NCBI GenBank assembly: GCA_949775045.1
Contig: OX459102.1
Coordinates: 16,877,160-16,941,159, forward strand
Origin: Metridium senile
Taxonomy: Eukaryota > Cnidaria > Anthozoa > Actiniaria > Metridiidae
Reading direction: 5' to 3'
Length of the DNA stretch: 64,000 bases
Within the stretch, counting starts at the first letter, position 1. Each line of letters begins with the position of its first letter. A model generated the notes under the pieces. That model made no database searches. It was not told where the DNA came from and saw only the letters and a program-made list of their open reading frames with translations. The translations under genes were made by a program, and so were the position numbers. Below are positions 1 to 16,894 of this stretch, in pieces.

Positions 1-60
1 TCTAAACAATGAATGAATGATATTGAAACTAGAATATAATAAAGTGTTGTTGGCACAAAC

Positions 61-4560
<4,500 letters not shown>

Positions 4561-5832
4561 AGTTTTTTTTGGTCAATATTTCAACAAGAAAACAACATTC
4601 TCTCGCAAAGACTTCTGGGGAAAAATTTGTCAAGATATCGCAAAGCATCATGGTTAGAATAGTTTTTAGCGCCAAAATCGAGATTCTTGTTTTATTTTGC
4701 GAGAAGCATCACGCAAAATACATCACAAAATCCAAAGCAAACTATTTATCTCATAAATTTAACTAATTGGTTCTACTTGCATATTTGTTTGAACTGAATG
4801 TAAGTCTTGAAAATGTTTGGATAAATGGAATTTTTTACTCTATTTCTTTTGCGCAAAACTATCTTTGAAAGCATTTACCATTTATTCGGTTGTCTGAGTT
4901 ACGAACTGAATACTGAAACACTTTTAAAGTTGTGTAAATTAATACTGAATGTAATCAGTGTTGACGGCCCACCCGGAAGTAAAAGTTAACCGACCTTCCC
5001 TCTGTCGTAAAAACACATTGATTTTTAAAAATAAAAGTTTGAAATTGAAAATTTAATAACAAAAAGGCGTCAACTTGGAATGTGGCATTAGATATATTAG
5101 TATAAATAAAAAGACAGACGATGTAACGAAAAGCAAATAGAACGAGATTAAAAACAGGACGATGATAACTTTTCATTTCAAATTTTTAAAAAAATTTGCA
5201 AAAAGTACCGCTTTCTTTTATACATGGGTTATACAGAGTAAAGTTGTACTCCACGGCAAATGATTAACGTCCTAAACGTTAGTAAGTAACCCTCTTTTTA
5301 TATGGTGTATAAGTCACCAGTTTTTTCGACGTTCGATTAACGTCAGTGGATTTCACACGGTAAATAAAGTACTTTGTTAGTTACTCTAGATCTATGCAGA
5401 AGAAAAAACGGCGTAACTGTATCAAAACAAATCTCGCGCGCTAATCAAAGTCTTTTGTTACTTCTCGCCTACATATGATATGGATATGGAAATATATGGT
5501 AATGAATATGGTAATGGCATTGTTTTGAAGATTGCATACGGTATTTCTGATACGACGGTAGAGTTATTAGCAAAGTGTCCCAGTGTAGAGATGTTTTAAG
5601 GGTTCTAAGGCAGTGAGTTAAAGTAGACATCTGACCGGTAATGCGTCCCATTTAAACGACGTCACAAGGACGGAAATTGCCTTGACTCGGGAGGCGCATC
5701 AATTACTATGTCAAGTAAAGTGTAAATTAAAGACTGTTACTTAAAAACCACAACTAGTAGACCTAGTATAATTGTCCTTGTTGTTGGTCAGATGATCAGG
5801 ATGATGATTGGATGATTTCTACTAATGAGTGT

Positions 5833-5945
5833 TAAAAACGATAGGTTATAATATAATGAAATTTGTAACATCGTAAAAAAATGTTGGCTTAACTTAATTG
5901 ACCGACGTTTCGAGTTTTAGCCCTTTGTCGGAGTATTAAAAAAGG
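5833..5945 (+). repeat. Dispersed repeat copy (TTCGA-CGTCGGAG family)
   Basis: Contains the family blocks ATGAAATTTGTAACATCG, GACGTTTCGAGTTTTAGC and TTTGTCGGAGTATTAAAA in order, matching copies at 17.3, 38.0, 53.2 and 58.9 kb. This is the most diverged full-length-like copy. Confidence 0.7.
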
Positions 5946-5959
5946 ACGTGTTAAAAACG

Positions 5960-6312
5960 GACGATGATGATGGTAATGGTGGTGTGTTACTGCTGATGAT
6001 GATGGTTATGTTGGATTCTATTCATGATATTGATGACCGACGATAGATGATGATGATGGTGATGAATGATTGGTGATTTTAAGATTATGCCGGATCATGT
6101 TGATAGTGATGATCACCTGATGATGATAATCACTGATTGATGATGGTGGTGGTGGTGATGGTGATACCTGATGATGATAATGATGATGATGGAGAGATGC
6201 CGGCGGAGGTGCCTGATGATGATGATTATGTTGATGATGATGGTAATGGTGATACCTGATGATGATAATGATGATAATGATGATGATGGAGAGATGCCTG
6301 TGGCGGTGCCTT

Positions 6313-6344
<32 letters not shown>

Positions 6345-6423
6345 GGTGGTCAGTGATGATGATGGTGGTCAGTGATGATGATACCTGATTATGTTGATGG
6401 AGAGATGCCTGTGGCGGTGCCTT

Positions 6424-6455
<32 letters not shown>

Positions 6456-6480
6456 GATGATGATGATAGTGACGATTACA
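5960..6480. repeat. GAT microsatellite with a two-copy larger unit
   Basis: Imperfect GAT/GGT trinucleotide array. A larger module, GGAGAGATGCCTGTGGCGGT followed by a GAT run, is repeated, so there is higher-order duplication. It lies just 3' (minus sense) of duplicated IFT122 exon 3'. Confidence 0.85.
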
Positions 6481-6529
6481 TCAGTTACTACAGATATAAT
6501 AGTATTAGCAATAATCAATGAGTTCTTAC

Positions 6530-8240
6530 CACTGCACTCATACGACAAACAGTAGACGGTACTGCGATGTCCTTTCAGCATATCAACAATCTCTCCATCT
6601 GCCGTATTATACACCTAAATATAGAAAACATACACTCACACAGTGGCAGATAATCTTAACATATTAATTAATAATATATTATTACTATTATTATTATCTT
6701 ATTATCTTATATATAAACATTAAAACATAAGACACCATTACACTCCGCGCGCATTACACACTTTCAAGTTGTTTTGTGCCGCTGTATATATGTTTAAAAA
6801 CATACATACACTTACAAGAATAAACACCCGAATGTACTCTTGTATCAAACGTGTTTAAATAAATAAACTTCCTTAAAAAATTCATGAATAATTAATGAGA
6901 CATTTTCAAAAGAAATCATGACCATGACGAGTGTTGTAAATCTGATACAACACTAGTGTTGTATATCCTGATTTGCATAAGTTTTAACTGGTAATTTTAC
7001 GGCAAAATTTATTTTAATCTTGAAAATTTTGGTTAAATATGAAAGAGCTAACCTAGACATTTTTTAAGTAGTTTACAACATTCGCGTCCGTGTTGTATCG
7101 GCAATACAATCGCGCGCCTTCGGCTTGCGATTGTATCTGCCGATACAACACGGCCGCTCATGTTGTAAACACTACTTACTACTTCCTCACACTTATACAA
7201 CACATACATAAATAGAATATATACACACAGCTTACAATCGACTTACGTACACTTTAAACGACTCACGCAAAACAACAAACATCGTATAAAAACAGCTTGT
7301 CTGAAGTTTGTACTTAAAGAGCGCCAGCAAACTTGAACAAAACATAGAACAGATTAAAATCCTTGCTGATTGTATATTTAGATTAATGACTATGTCATTA
7401 ATCAACTACTACAACAACAAGAACTTGAGTCAAACAGTTGAACAGTGGAAGATGAAGAAAACGAGAGCTATTTCAAAAACTCTTAATGAATAAGATTAAC
7501 AAAAAGGAATTAATGTAAATCACTAAACAAATACTGTCTGATGTGACATCAAACGTCAATTACAAAGATTACTTGTTTTTACAGCAAAATATATATATAC
7601 CTAAATTAAAGAAATCCACTTTAATAAAAAAAATAACTTATATGATTAAATTATGAAGTGGGTAAAACAAGAGAAAAAGAGACAATACTAAACGATAAAA
7701 ACTTCAATGATAAAATTCTTTTTTATCCATTTATTCTGTAACAATATTATTGTGATTTATACCAGTTGAAATTGAACGAAACTGTATCAATCGATTCGAC
7801 GCCGACCAATAATATTTTTTTGTTAATCTAGATCTCTATCAAGAATTTTTCGTGTTCTTGTTCATTATCACGCTGTAATCGCTAGTAGTAAGTGGCCCGC
7901 ATGGCTCAAAACCCAGCCGTGTTTTCAAAAAGAAAGAAATTTAACAATATATACAACAGGAAACGGCGTCGATCGTTGTGCATCGGGTCCTATATATACA
8001 TTAACTAGTTAATAATGTTGGTTATAGACTCACCAAAACCACATTTCCAGCCGCTGCTATGAGGCGAGTTCCATCGGGACTAAACGCCAAATCGTAGATA
8101 CTACAATAAACCGAGAACAACAATAAAATACTGGTCTCTCTAAGGTAGTCAACACTGTTATCTCAGTCTTACCACTGCGGCTCTTTTTGCCGATCCTCTA
8201 GCCGGTCATACCATATGCGATTAACTTTCGCTAAGGCCAT
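6530..8240 (-). CDS. IFT122: Duplicate 5' exon trio of IFT122 (alternative exons 1'-3')
   Basis: Three exons upstream of the canonical IFT122 start repeat its exons 1-3: 8240-8173 (68 nt), 8100-8034 (67 nt) and 6614-6530 (85 nt). Exons 2' and 3' have exactly the lengths and phases of exons 2 and 3. The translation is diverged but clearly homologous: IYDLAFSPDGTRLIAAAGN against IYDLAFRPDGSQLIVAAGN, and MLKGHRSTVYCLSYECSGK against [19 protein letters not shown]. Exon 1' starts with ATG (MALAKVNRIWYDR) and is little like exon 1. The frames are open and the splice sites intact. Exon 3' ends in the phase that joins exon 4 at 3381 but not exon 2, so splicing 3'-to-4 would give an IFT122 isoform with a different first propeller blade. 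I see no copies of later exons. It could also be a decaying duplicate. Confidence 0.8.
7094..7153. repeat. Short perfect-arm hairpin
   Basis: GTGTTGTATCGGCAATACAA and its inverted copy ATTGTATCTGCCGATACAAC flank a CGCGCGCCTTCGGCTTGCG loop. A related half-site (ATTGTATCTGCTGATACAAC) occurs near 917-936, so this is a dispersed hairpin family. Confidence 0.7.
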
Positions 8241-8589
8241 AGTCTATACATTACTAGCAAAAAGACTAGCATCGATTTATCAAGAAGAGTTTTGCCAAAA
8301 GACGGCTTGAAAAGCGTCAATGTAGGAACTCATTCTACTATGAGTATAGCAGAGGAGCTTGACACTTAATATCAGTTTACTTGTTTTATTTCAAGTATTT
8401 GTGTTATGATGTTACCGGGGAGGAATGGGGCTATCGCGTGAGTAAGGTTTATTTCGGTTGCCAAGTTGCATGATTTTTGCTTTATTAAATCATTTCATCG
8501 CTCGTTGATGTTTTTTATCATGTTTTCTAATCTATATTAATTATATCAAGGATATTTTTTTTATTAATTTGAAGAAGGTCATTCTTTGT

Positions 8590-8900
8590 TTCCGTGAACC
8601 ATCCATCCTTTTATTTGTCCATTAATTCATTCATGATGCATCTCATTCATCCATTTATTCATTCATCCATCCATCCATTCACTCACTCTTTCATTTATTC
8701 GTCCGATCCATCCATTCGTTCGTTCATTCATCCATCCATCCATTCGTTCATTCATTCATTCATCCAACCATTCGTTCGTTCATTCATTCATTCATTCATT
8801 TATCCATCCATCCTTTCACTCAATCCGTTACATCAAAAGAGCATAAATTCTTGGTTCCATCCATCCATTCATTTATTCATTCGTTCACTCACTATTGTCA
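8590..8900. repeat. ATCC/ATTC tetranucleotide tract upstream of IFT122
   Basis: Imperfect CATC/CATT tetranucleotide repeats; the Ser/His/Ile/Pro-rich open frame is a by-product. Together with 8.24-9.68 kb this is the intergenic space between the divergent IFT122 distal start and the next gene; I see no other gene in it. Confidence 0.85.
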
Positions 8901-9680
8901 ATTCGTCATATTTATAAACATTTACTCATGAAAACCGTTAATGTTATGAACAATTCTCCAGTTATTTATTGAATTTTTAATTTTAATTAATATTACACAC
9001 TGGCAAATATTTTATATATTAAATTAAGGATTTGTGTATTTTCTTGCTTCAAACACAGCCTGCAGTACAGTGTCGATCATTGTATATCTAACAATCATAT
9101 AATACAAAGACCTCCCCTTTCCTCCCTCTATCAATATAGGGCAATATACAGATAACCGAAATAAGCAACTGCTACTAAAAAGCTTACATCTAGTGTACTC
9201 AACTAGGGATTAAATTTTAAACGACTTTTCATTTGCATATCAATCTAAAGGCACTAGTCCATCAAATCCAGCTTTTCAAAACATTTCCTTGCGATAATTT
9301 ACTTTTGATTGCAAGGTATTGTTTTGTTAATTAAGTGGCTTTAAAACTACAAAAGTTCCAAATCCCATTAGCACGCAATTACAACAACGTGAAAATCGAC
9401 TAATTGATGGCGCGCTCTGATTGGTTGATCATGTGTTCTAATCGTGTCAAATACTCAAGGTGATCGATTTTATGGAATGTTTGATCAAGTTGATTTCAAA
9501 GCCGTTCGTTCAGCTGTATTGTGATATTGCTTCAAATATGGAATATATGTTCTGTCTTAGACTTTTCAAGTCTTTTTGCATGCTGACATCGTACTAGTTT
9601 ACCATTAACAAGTCTTTTTAGCTGTAGTTTGCTAGTGTAAACTCAACTAACAACGCTACATTCATTCCAAACCAAGCAAG

Positions 9681-12126
9681 ATGCTCGCTTATAACTTCAA
9701 AAAGGTACGTTATTGATAAATATACTTGATTAATTGGAACTTTTTCAAGTTCAAAACACTTTTCAAATACATCTTTATTAGAGTTCGTCAATCATTTCCT
9801 ATTTCAAACGATATTTCAATTGTTTGAGGTTGACGGATCTGTCTATATCCCATAACCAGAGTTAATAACAATGCGGCAACATGAGGTAACAATGTTATTT
9901 ATTTCCTGTAGAGTAACTTCCAAAAGTCAGATCATGTTCGTGAAATCCTGGCCAAGATAGATGCTAAGAAAAGCAAGGTAAGTGTTTCTAGTTTCTCACT
10001 ACAATGAAGAGATTTGTTCTAGTTTATATCCGATATCCCGAAGGAATACAGTGACCGTTCTCGACTCCTCAACCACGAAACGACAAAAAAACCCTACATG
10101 AAAATAGCGATAAACAAACCATGATATTAATACTAATGAAATTGATAATATACCGCATTTCTAAAGTACATTACTTAGTGATATCCCCTAGAATTCCCTT
10201 AAAGTATTAGAAGACTTAAAATATTATAATCCGCTGATTGTATTACCAACTCAGCTAGATTTGTTTCTATAGCAACAGTTGTAAACACACAAGTGGCACG
10301 CGCTAAACAATTAGTAAACAATTAGTTAATGTTGCAAACTGTCCATTTCATTTCGCTAAAATATATCTAGAATGTTTTATTGATTTTATTTATAGATCTT
10401 TTCTATATATCTACATATATTTTGTACTTATATCTGGGTGTTTAGAGAGCTGTGTAATACACAATATTATTTCCGTGTTTTCAATAAAGCAATGTCATTT
10501 TACTTATGATTCATTTTAACTACACAAAGATGCAAGGTTTTTTTCAAAAATATCGTATATTTAGTGTTATATGTTGTCGTTGTGGTGATATATTCTATAC
10601 ATTTCCGTTTTCAAATATTATTTCTACTCTTAATTGTTTATTGATTTTGTGTAAAAACGAAGCGTATCCTTTGCACGATTGAGGCGCAGAGGAAACTGGA
10701 TTTTTTTGCAGTTGTTCATGCAGTAGACTGGAATATTTTTTTTTTTTTTTTTCACATAATTTTAAATTCTTTCAGTGCAAAATGTTTGTCTTTTTTATGT
10801 ATAAATGCACTATAGTTTTATATCAAAGAAAACGAATGCAAATTCGCTGTTATTCAGTATTATAATAAGGGTTTTTTTTTACATAATTTTGAATACTTTT
10901 CGCCCCAAAATGTTTTTAGTATTTTTATCCAAGAAATCGAATGCAAATTCGCTGTTCTTCAGTAGACTAGGATATTGTTTTTTTTTTTTTTACACAATTT
11001 TGAATACATTTCGGTGCGAAACGTTTTCAATTTTATCAAAGAATACAAATATATAAATTGTTGTTTTATTTCTAGACTGGCTTATCGATTTACAACCAAG
11101 ACAATTCAACTGACAGCTCCAGTCCAGGTGAGAGAAACCTTTAATCATTTCAGGAAAATTGATGGCGGTGTGACTTTTTGTATGTTCTGTGCAGTAAACT
11201 GTGATGTAAACTTTGTAATTAAGTGTAAATAGAGAACTGATGAACTGTAGGGTTTGTTGATAGAAGGTGTGTGGATGTGGACACTGTTTTATTAAAACAA
11301 ATCATAATATTGATATGTTGGTGTATTGGTAAAATATGTTTTGCATCTGCTGTGCAGTGCAGTTTGTTTGCAAACTCATATTTTTTTGGTAATTTTTTAG
11401 TTTATTTTTAATGTTATTATGTTTATTTGTAATGTACTTTTTTAGTTTATTTTTAATGTTCTTTTGTTTATTAGTAAAGTTATTTGTGTTGCTGTTGTTT
11501 TCTAGTGTTGTTTCGTCCATTTTAGGGACTGGTCATAAAGTATATTAAAGTATATAATTCCCAAGGAATGACTTTTATTGGCCCACCCTTTAGTCTATGC
11601 ATAGTTACACACAGCCCACCCCTATACAATGTACAACAATTACCCCAAAATACCCCCGTGTATTGCTTAATTTTTCATGGCCCACCCCTTTTTTCATGCT
11701 CAAAAACTATGGCCCACCCCACCTTTTTTTCCGGCCCAGCCCCCCCCCCCCCCCCCCCCTATACTTTATGACCAGTCCCTTATGTAAATCTTTTTTTAAC
11801 TGAAGGTGATTCTCCAAATAACGAAGTAAAGTCCTTCTTCCCCAATCTCAAAACAGCAAGAAAGAAAGCACAGAAAAGGTTTGTTAATGTGAAAATGTCA
11901 CCTTCATCATTATCATCATCTTTATTACCATCATCATCATCGCCAACCTGAGCAGCAGCATAATCATCATCACCACCAACACTTCTTAATAATCATCATC
12001 ACTTACTATTATCATCATCGAACACCACCACTACCACCATCATCACCATCACCACCACCACCATCATCATCATCACCATCATCATCAACCGCATTGAGCA
12101 TTGTAAATGCGGAACAAAGAACGTTA

Positions 12127-12161
<35 letters not shown>

Positions 12162-13269
12162 CCACAACTATCATTATATCACCAACCTCAGCATCATCAC
12201 CACCACCATCATCCTCATCATATGATTTCTATCAACACCAACATCATCACCGTCATCATCACGACTAATGCCACAACTATCATCATCATTAACCACCTCA
12301 GTATCATTGTCACCAATACCACGACCAACAAGCTCACTGTCAATACTGTCATCATTTATTCAGGATGACGACAGACCCGTCCAGCCAACACCAAGCCAGT
12401 CGGACAACTAGAAACCTGCCTCCACATCGAATACCGTGCAACAGTAAAACGGTCAATCTTCCTCCTATGACGTTTACTCGTGGAACAGCAAAACCAGACG
12501 AGAGAACACAGCAGACTATTCCAGAACAACAGCAGTTTGTATGAAATGAAAGATCTTCTTTTTCTTGGTATAACTTCTACTTTCTTTCTTTCTTTTTTTT
12601 CTTTCTTTCTCTCTCTCTCTCCCTCTCTTTCTTTCTTTCTTTTTTTTCTTTCTTTCCTTCTTTCTTTCTTTTTTGTACTCTCTTTCTTTCTCCTTTTCTT
12701 TCTTTCTATCTTTCTCTCTTTGTCTCTTTCTTTCTCCCTTTCTTTCCTTCTTTCTTTCTCCCTTTCTTTCCTTCTTTCTTTGTCTCTTTCTTTCTCTCTT
12801 CTCCCTTTTTAATTTATTTATTCTTTCTTTCTTTTCTCTTTCATTAATTGTAAATGCATGATGGATATCGTTTTTTTCTTTCAGGATAAGGACACAATCG
12901 ATGTCAATCTTAACCCTTTCGGCTACAACCGCAAAACGCTGGCTTTTCAAACTCATAAAATCAACTACGTCGTGGAATGGCCTGAAACGTGGCCTTTTAA
13001 AATCACGTATGTAAAGTAGAAAACATCAATAATTTATCATGTTAACCGCTCTAACACAAGGTTTTATATTTACTTCCAGGAGTTTTCAAGGAAAGAAAAA
13101 GACATCCAAAGGCATTAAAAGGTGCGTATAGAGTCCGCTAAAGCAAATACGCGACGATAGGATGATGATGGTGGTGATGACTGTAATGATGATGATGATG
13201 ATGGTGATGGTAGTGGTGCCAGGTTAATTATGATTGAAATGATGATGATGATGGTTATGATGATGGTGC

Positions 13270-13338
<69 letters not shown>

Positions 13339-14607
13339 GCTATGATGATGGTGACGGTGGTTGTGGTGGTAAAGTATGATTGTAATGATGACGATGGTTG
13401 GTGATGGTGATGGTGATGATGATGATGATGATGATGATGGCTATGATGATGGTGCGATGGCAGTAGTGGTAAAGTATGATTGTAATGATGACGATATGGT
13501 TTGTGATGGCGATGGTGATAATGATGGTGATGGTAAATATGATTGTAATGACGATGATGGTGGTGATGATAATGGTGAAGGTAGTGATGCTGGTAATGAT
13601 GATGGTAATGATGATGACGATGATAATAGTAATGATAATGATAATGATAATATTGATCACGCCTATGAAATGACCATCCAATATCTTTACAGACCAAGCC
13701 CACTGAAAACCACCAACGTCCAACCAAGTGATACTGTATCTATCGAGGACGAAGAACCAATGCCATGGAATGCACCAACCAAAGCGAGAGTACTTGCGCC
13801 AGTAGACCACCCATCAAAACAACACACAATGTCTTACAAACCATACGTCGAGTCATCAATATTGAAACGAGCCCTGAGAAAACCTCTACCCAAGGACACT
13901 AGTAAAAGGTTTGCCTTGAAAAGTAGAGACAAAGACTTAGAATTCCGCCATGAAGGAGATCAGTCAAGAAATGAGAAGAATAAAGACGGGCAGTTAGGAG
14001 GAACTGCGCATGCGCAGCAAGCCATGGCTGCACAGGTATTCATATGTGTTCAATCAATATCAATCGATTTATTAAAGTCATATAAGGTCGCCCTAACTTC
14101 TAAGATTTAAGCCATGCTTCAAAAAGAAAATAAAGTGCCCCCCCCCCCCCCCCCCCCCACCCCCACACACACACTAATAAATGAAGGCCCCCTTAGATCA
14201 GTTTCTCGCGATGTTCTGTGTGGTTGCTAGGATGTCTATCTTTCCTGCCAAGAAATAAGGAATCACCACGAGAGAGATACTCGGATATTATTCAATTCAA
14301 CAAAAGTTACTAAAACAACTAATTGTTTTCACCGCAGTGTTTGTCACGTGATCGAAGCCCCATCATGCCTGAAATCAGCAAAGAACGAGTTGACAGCGTA
14401 CCGCCCTCGACACCAGTCCCTGGCGACCAGGAGCACAAAGGGATCCCAGAACAACAATCAAAACTAAATAAAGAAACAGATCCAAGTGAAGATGACCATG
14501 CAAACCATGATGATGATGAACATTCCGACTTGAAGCAAGAAGCCAGTTCGCTGTTGGATGACATTGTCAATCAAATCCTCTCAGAGAGTAAACCGCTGGC
14601 CATATGA
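9681..14607 (+). CDS. Uncharacterised 388-aa protein, nine exons
   Basis: Exons: 9681-9704, 9912-9977, 11076-11127, 11806-11878, 12364-12538, 12885-13006, 13080-13121, 13693-14035 and 14338-14607. All introns are GT-AG, phases agree throughout, and the joined frame is open from ATG to TGA (1167 nt). The protein begins MLAYNFKK, is hydrophilic and probably largely disordered, with no signal peptide or membrane segment. The most structured-looking part is exon 6, with NPFGYNRKTLAFQTHKI followed by a tryptophan-rich VVEWPETWPFKI. Exon 8 has basic proline-containing stretches (RALRKPLPKDTSKRF) and the C-terminus is acidic, then ends in a short amphipathic helix-like DDIVNQILSESK. I do not recognise the family. 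Introns hold a TIR element, CTTT and GAT microsatellites and a poly-C tract. The gene model is strong because nine independent junctions keep frame; the function is unknown. Confidence 0.85.
11523..11782. mobile_element. TIR element in intron 3 of the uncharacterised gene
   Basis: Exact inverted termini AGGGACTGGTCATAAAGTA and TACTTTATGACCAGTCCCT. The interior carries GGCCCACCCC blocks and a long C tract. The ends sit close to the exon 4 acceptor (11805). I recall similar elements from cnidarian genomes; that assignment is from memory. Confidence 0.8.
11895..12360. repeat. ATC microsatellite fields in intron 4
   Basis: Imperfect ATC/ACC trinucleotides around a short ATT run, ending directly at the exon 5 acceptor (12363). 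The His/Ile-rich open frame is an artefact. Confidence 0.9.
12580..12845. repeat. CTTT pyrimidine tract in intron 5
   Basis: Almost pure pyrimidine on the + strand with CTTT, CCTT and CTCT units, ending about 40 bp before exon 6. It may serve as an extended polypyrimidine tract. Confidence 0.9.
13150..13660. repeat. GAT microsatellite filling intron 7
   Basis: GAT/GGT units including an uninterrupted run of about 24 GAT repeats near 13,267-13,338, then a larger repeated module with AGTATGATTGTAATGATGAC. It ends about 30 bp before the exon 8 acceptor; the preceding open frame runs into exon 8 only by chance. Confidence 0.9.
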
Positions 14608-14699
14608 CAATTAAAGCTACGTGATTTGAGAAGAGCCTGTTTAGAGAAATACCGCTGGCCGGAAACTAAGCTGCCCTGTCGAAAGTTAGAATCGAAATC

Positions 14700-14812
14700 A
14701 TTTGTTATTTAAATGGAACGTTTGATCGGCAGCGTATCATTTGTTATCTAAATGGAACGTTTGATCGGCACCGTATCGTTTGTTATCCAAATAGAACGTT
14801 TGATCAGCAGCA
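14700..14812. repeat. Three-copy 51-bp tandem repeat after the uncharacterised gene
   Basis: Units contain AATGGAACGTTTGATCGGCA and CGTATCATTTGTTATCTAAA with small differences; they begin about 95 bp after the stop codon and so probably lie in the 3' UTR. Confidence 0.75.
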
Positions 14813-15900
14813 AACATGACCGTTTTTAAATTGCTTTAACGTTTTTTTCTGCCTTAATTGATTTTTCCTACCCTTCCAGCAGATGGTTGTTTTCTTACCT
14901 TTAGAGCGACGAGAAATCCTCTGCTGACAGAGTAATCCATTCCCTAGCTAATTAATTCAAATTTCAATAAGATAGCTCCTTGATTTTTTCGTTTTTGTTG
15001 TTTCCTTGATGTAGATTTTCTATTTCTTTCATGGGCCAGACAGTCGACAGACAGGGTATTTAATATAGGGCTTGTATCAAACCGCGTAGCGATATCGCGT
15101 ATAATTATATATTATTGTAAATAAAAAACATTTATTTCATATTATTAAAAAGATATTCTAAACTCTATTGAACAGTCCTTTATTAAAATAAAAGCGCTTT
15201 TTCAGATTTTTGTAAGTGCGGGCTCCCTGTATAGCTCAAACATAGACCACAGGTAGCCCATATTCGTTGCGAAATATTAGTTCGCTTTAATTAGGGGTCC
15301 ATCTATGTCTGCTCTTTGATAAATAATTTAGAAATATTATTTTAGATTATCGATCGCTTTTATAAAAAAAAGAAAAATATTGATTTTCAAGTAAAAGAAG
15401 GAAAAAAAGAAAATTCGATCGACTTTGTAGAGGCTCGAACTATTGGTTTTAAATCATTAAATACAATACAACTAAATAAAAAAGAAAAGAAAAAAATGGG
15501 ACGATTCCTGCGAGACATTCTATGAAGCTGAAGCATGGAATCGATTTAACGTGTAGGATGAAGATTTCGGCCCCATCCGCGCTATCCCGAAAGAACACCT
15601 AACGTCGCGCTAGTCAAAAGACCAGGCAGGGAGGAGAGAACCAGCCCCTAGACTATTATCGGTAAACCCCTTTGCGCTAACTAAGCAACTATCAATTATA
15701 TTATATCGAATTTGGGGTAGTCTTTTCGGCGATGTTTCATTGTTATGCTAATTCTTTTGTGAGAAATACACCAATAGGAACGATCCAAGAATAAGGAATT
15801 TATTTTCTGTTTGAAAAGAATGAATGATTGTCACGTGACGCACACACGTGGTCTACTGAACGTCGATCGATACTGATAACCGATCAAAAGACTCGTTCAG
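14813..15900. other. Intergenic DNA with no recognisable gene
   Basis: No coding exon, RNA gene or clear repeat boundary is visible. AT-rich sequence with a few A-rich runs. The phrase ACCACAGGTAGCCCA occurs here and again near 17,530, suggesting a small dispersed repeat. Confidence 0.5.
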
Positions 15901-15997
15901 AACGCTTGATCAGAACTGAATATATTTCTTTGCAAATTTTGAAATATTCAACTTAAGAGAGACATTTTATTCAATTATTTGAATACAGATTATTAAG
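15900..15997 (+). other. Possible untranslated first exon of the brambleberry-like gene
   Basis: The coding start at 17,799 sits four bases after a strong acceptor (GATGTTTTTCAG), which implies an upstream noncoding exon. The best donor nearby is ATTATTAAG/GTAAGTTG at 15,997/15,998, preceded by promoter-like sequence with CACGTG motifs at 15,833 and 15,846. The pairing is inference; the 5' limit is not defined. Confidence 0.35.
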
Positions 15998-16487
15998 GTA
16001 AGTTGCTGATGATGCATTATCTTATAGATTGTAGAGATTGTCTTTATATGTGAGCGACTGATGGCTAATTGATGGCGGGAAGTTTGAATATCGCTCAAAG
16101 TTTCATCTCTAACAGAGATAGGTTTCCCTTTAATGTTTAATTAAAATCATTTAAAATTACTTAGTACATTTGATCAATCTTTATACGGAGTTTCCTTTGG
16201 GGTTTGTTAAAGATAGAAATTACAAAGAAGATTTAGTTAACTCGTAATACGACGCTAGTAACTTATTAAAACTAGTATAAAATATCTAAAATCATAGGTG
16301 TTTATTTGATAAACTGGTGACTAGTATCCCATGAATTTCATTCATAATGTTGATCATAACATAAGAGTTCTGATTGGTTACAAAATTAGATTTTTATCTG
16401 AAAATATCGAGAGGTTAATAGGCCTCTAGGTTTGAAATGATTTGTAAAACGACCCTTGAAGGTCAAGCACTGACCTCAAGGGAATTG

Positions 16488-16663
16488 TTACAGCGCAACG
16501 CGTAAAAGTATGGTCACTGATAATGTATTCGCATACTTCTGTCTCGCCATCGATCCAATCAGCGTTGTAGGATTGTGTTATCTTGTCGCTGATTGGATCG
16601 ATTGCGAGACAGAAGTATGCGAATACATTATCAGTGGCCATACTTTTACGCGTTGCGCTGTAA
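16488..16663. mobile_element. Perfect-looking foldback element
   Basis: Two arms of about 76 bp, each ending TTACAGCGCAACGCGTAAAA / TTTTACGCGTTGCGCTGTAA and meeting at CCAATCAGC / GCTGATTGG around a 24-bp loop. Only a few mismatches, so it is young. It lies in the proposed 5' intron of the brambleberry-like gene. Confidence 0.9.
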
Positions 16664-16894
16664 GTATAATAATAATTATATATATAATTATTTATAATTC
16701 CGTTTTTATACTCTTTTTTAATTTTGTTTTTAATTTTTTTTAATTATAAAATATATATATGTATATATATAAAATGTTTTTATACTCTTGATATTTCTAG
16801 ATAAAAATATGCCTTTAAAAAATAGAAAAAGTAATGGCTTAATATTTGTACTGTTTGTAATACCAACAAATCGATACAGTGAAGTAACAAAGTG

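Noticed and set aside
12516..12956. Lys/Arg/Glu-rich minus-strand frame of 146 residues
   Set aside because: It is antisense to exons 5 and 6 of the uncharacterised gene and the CTTT tract between them.
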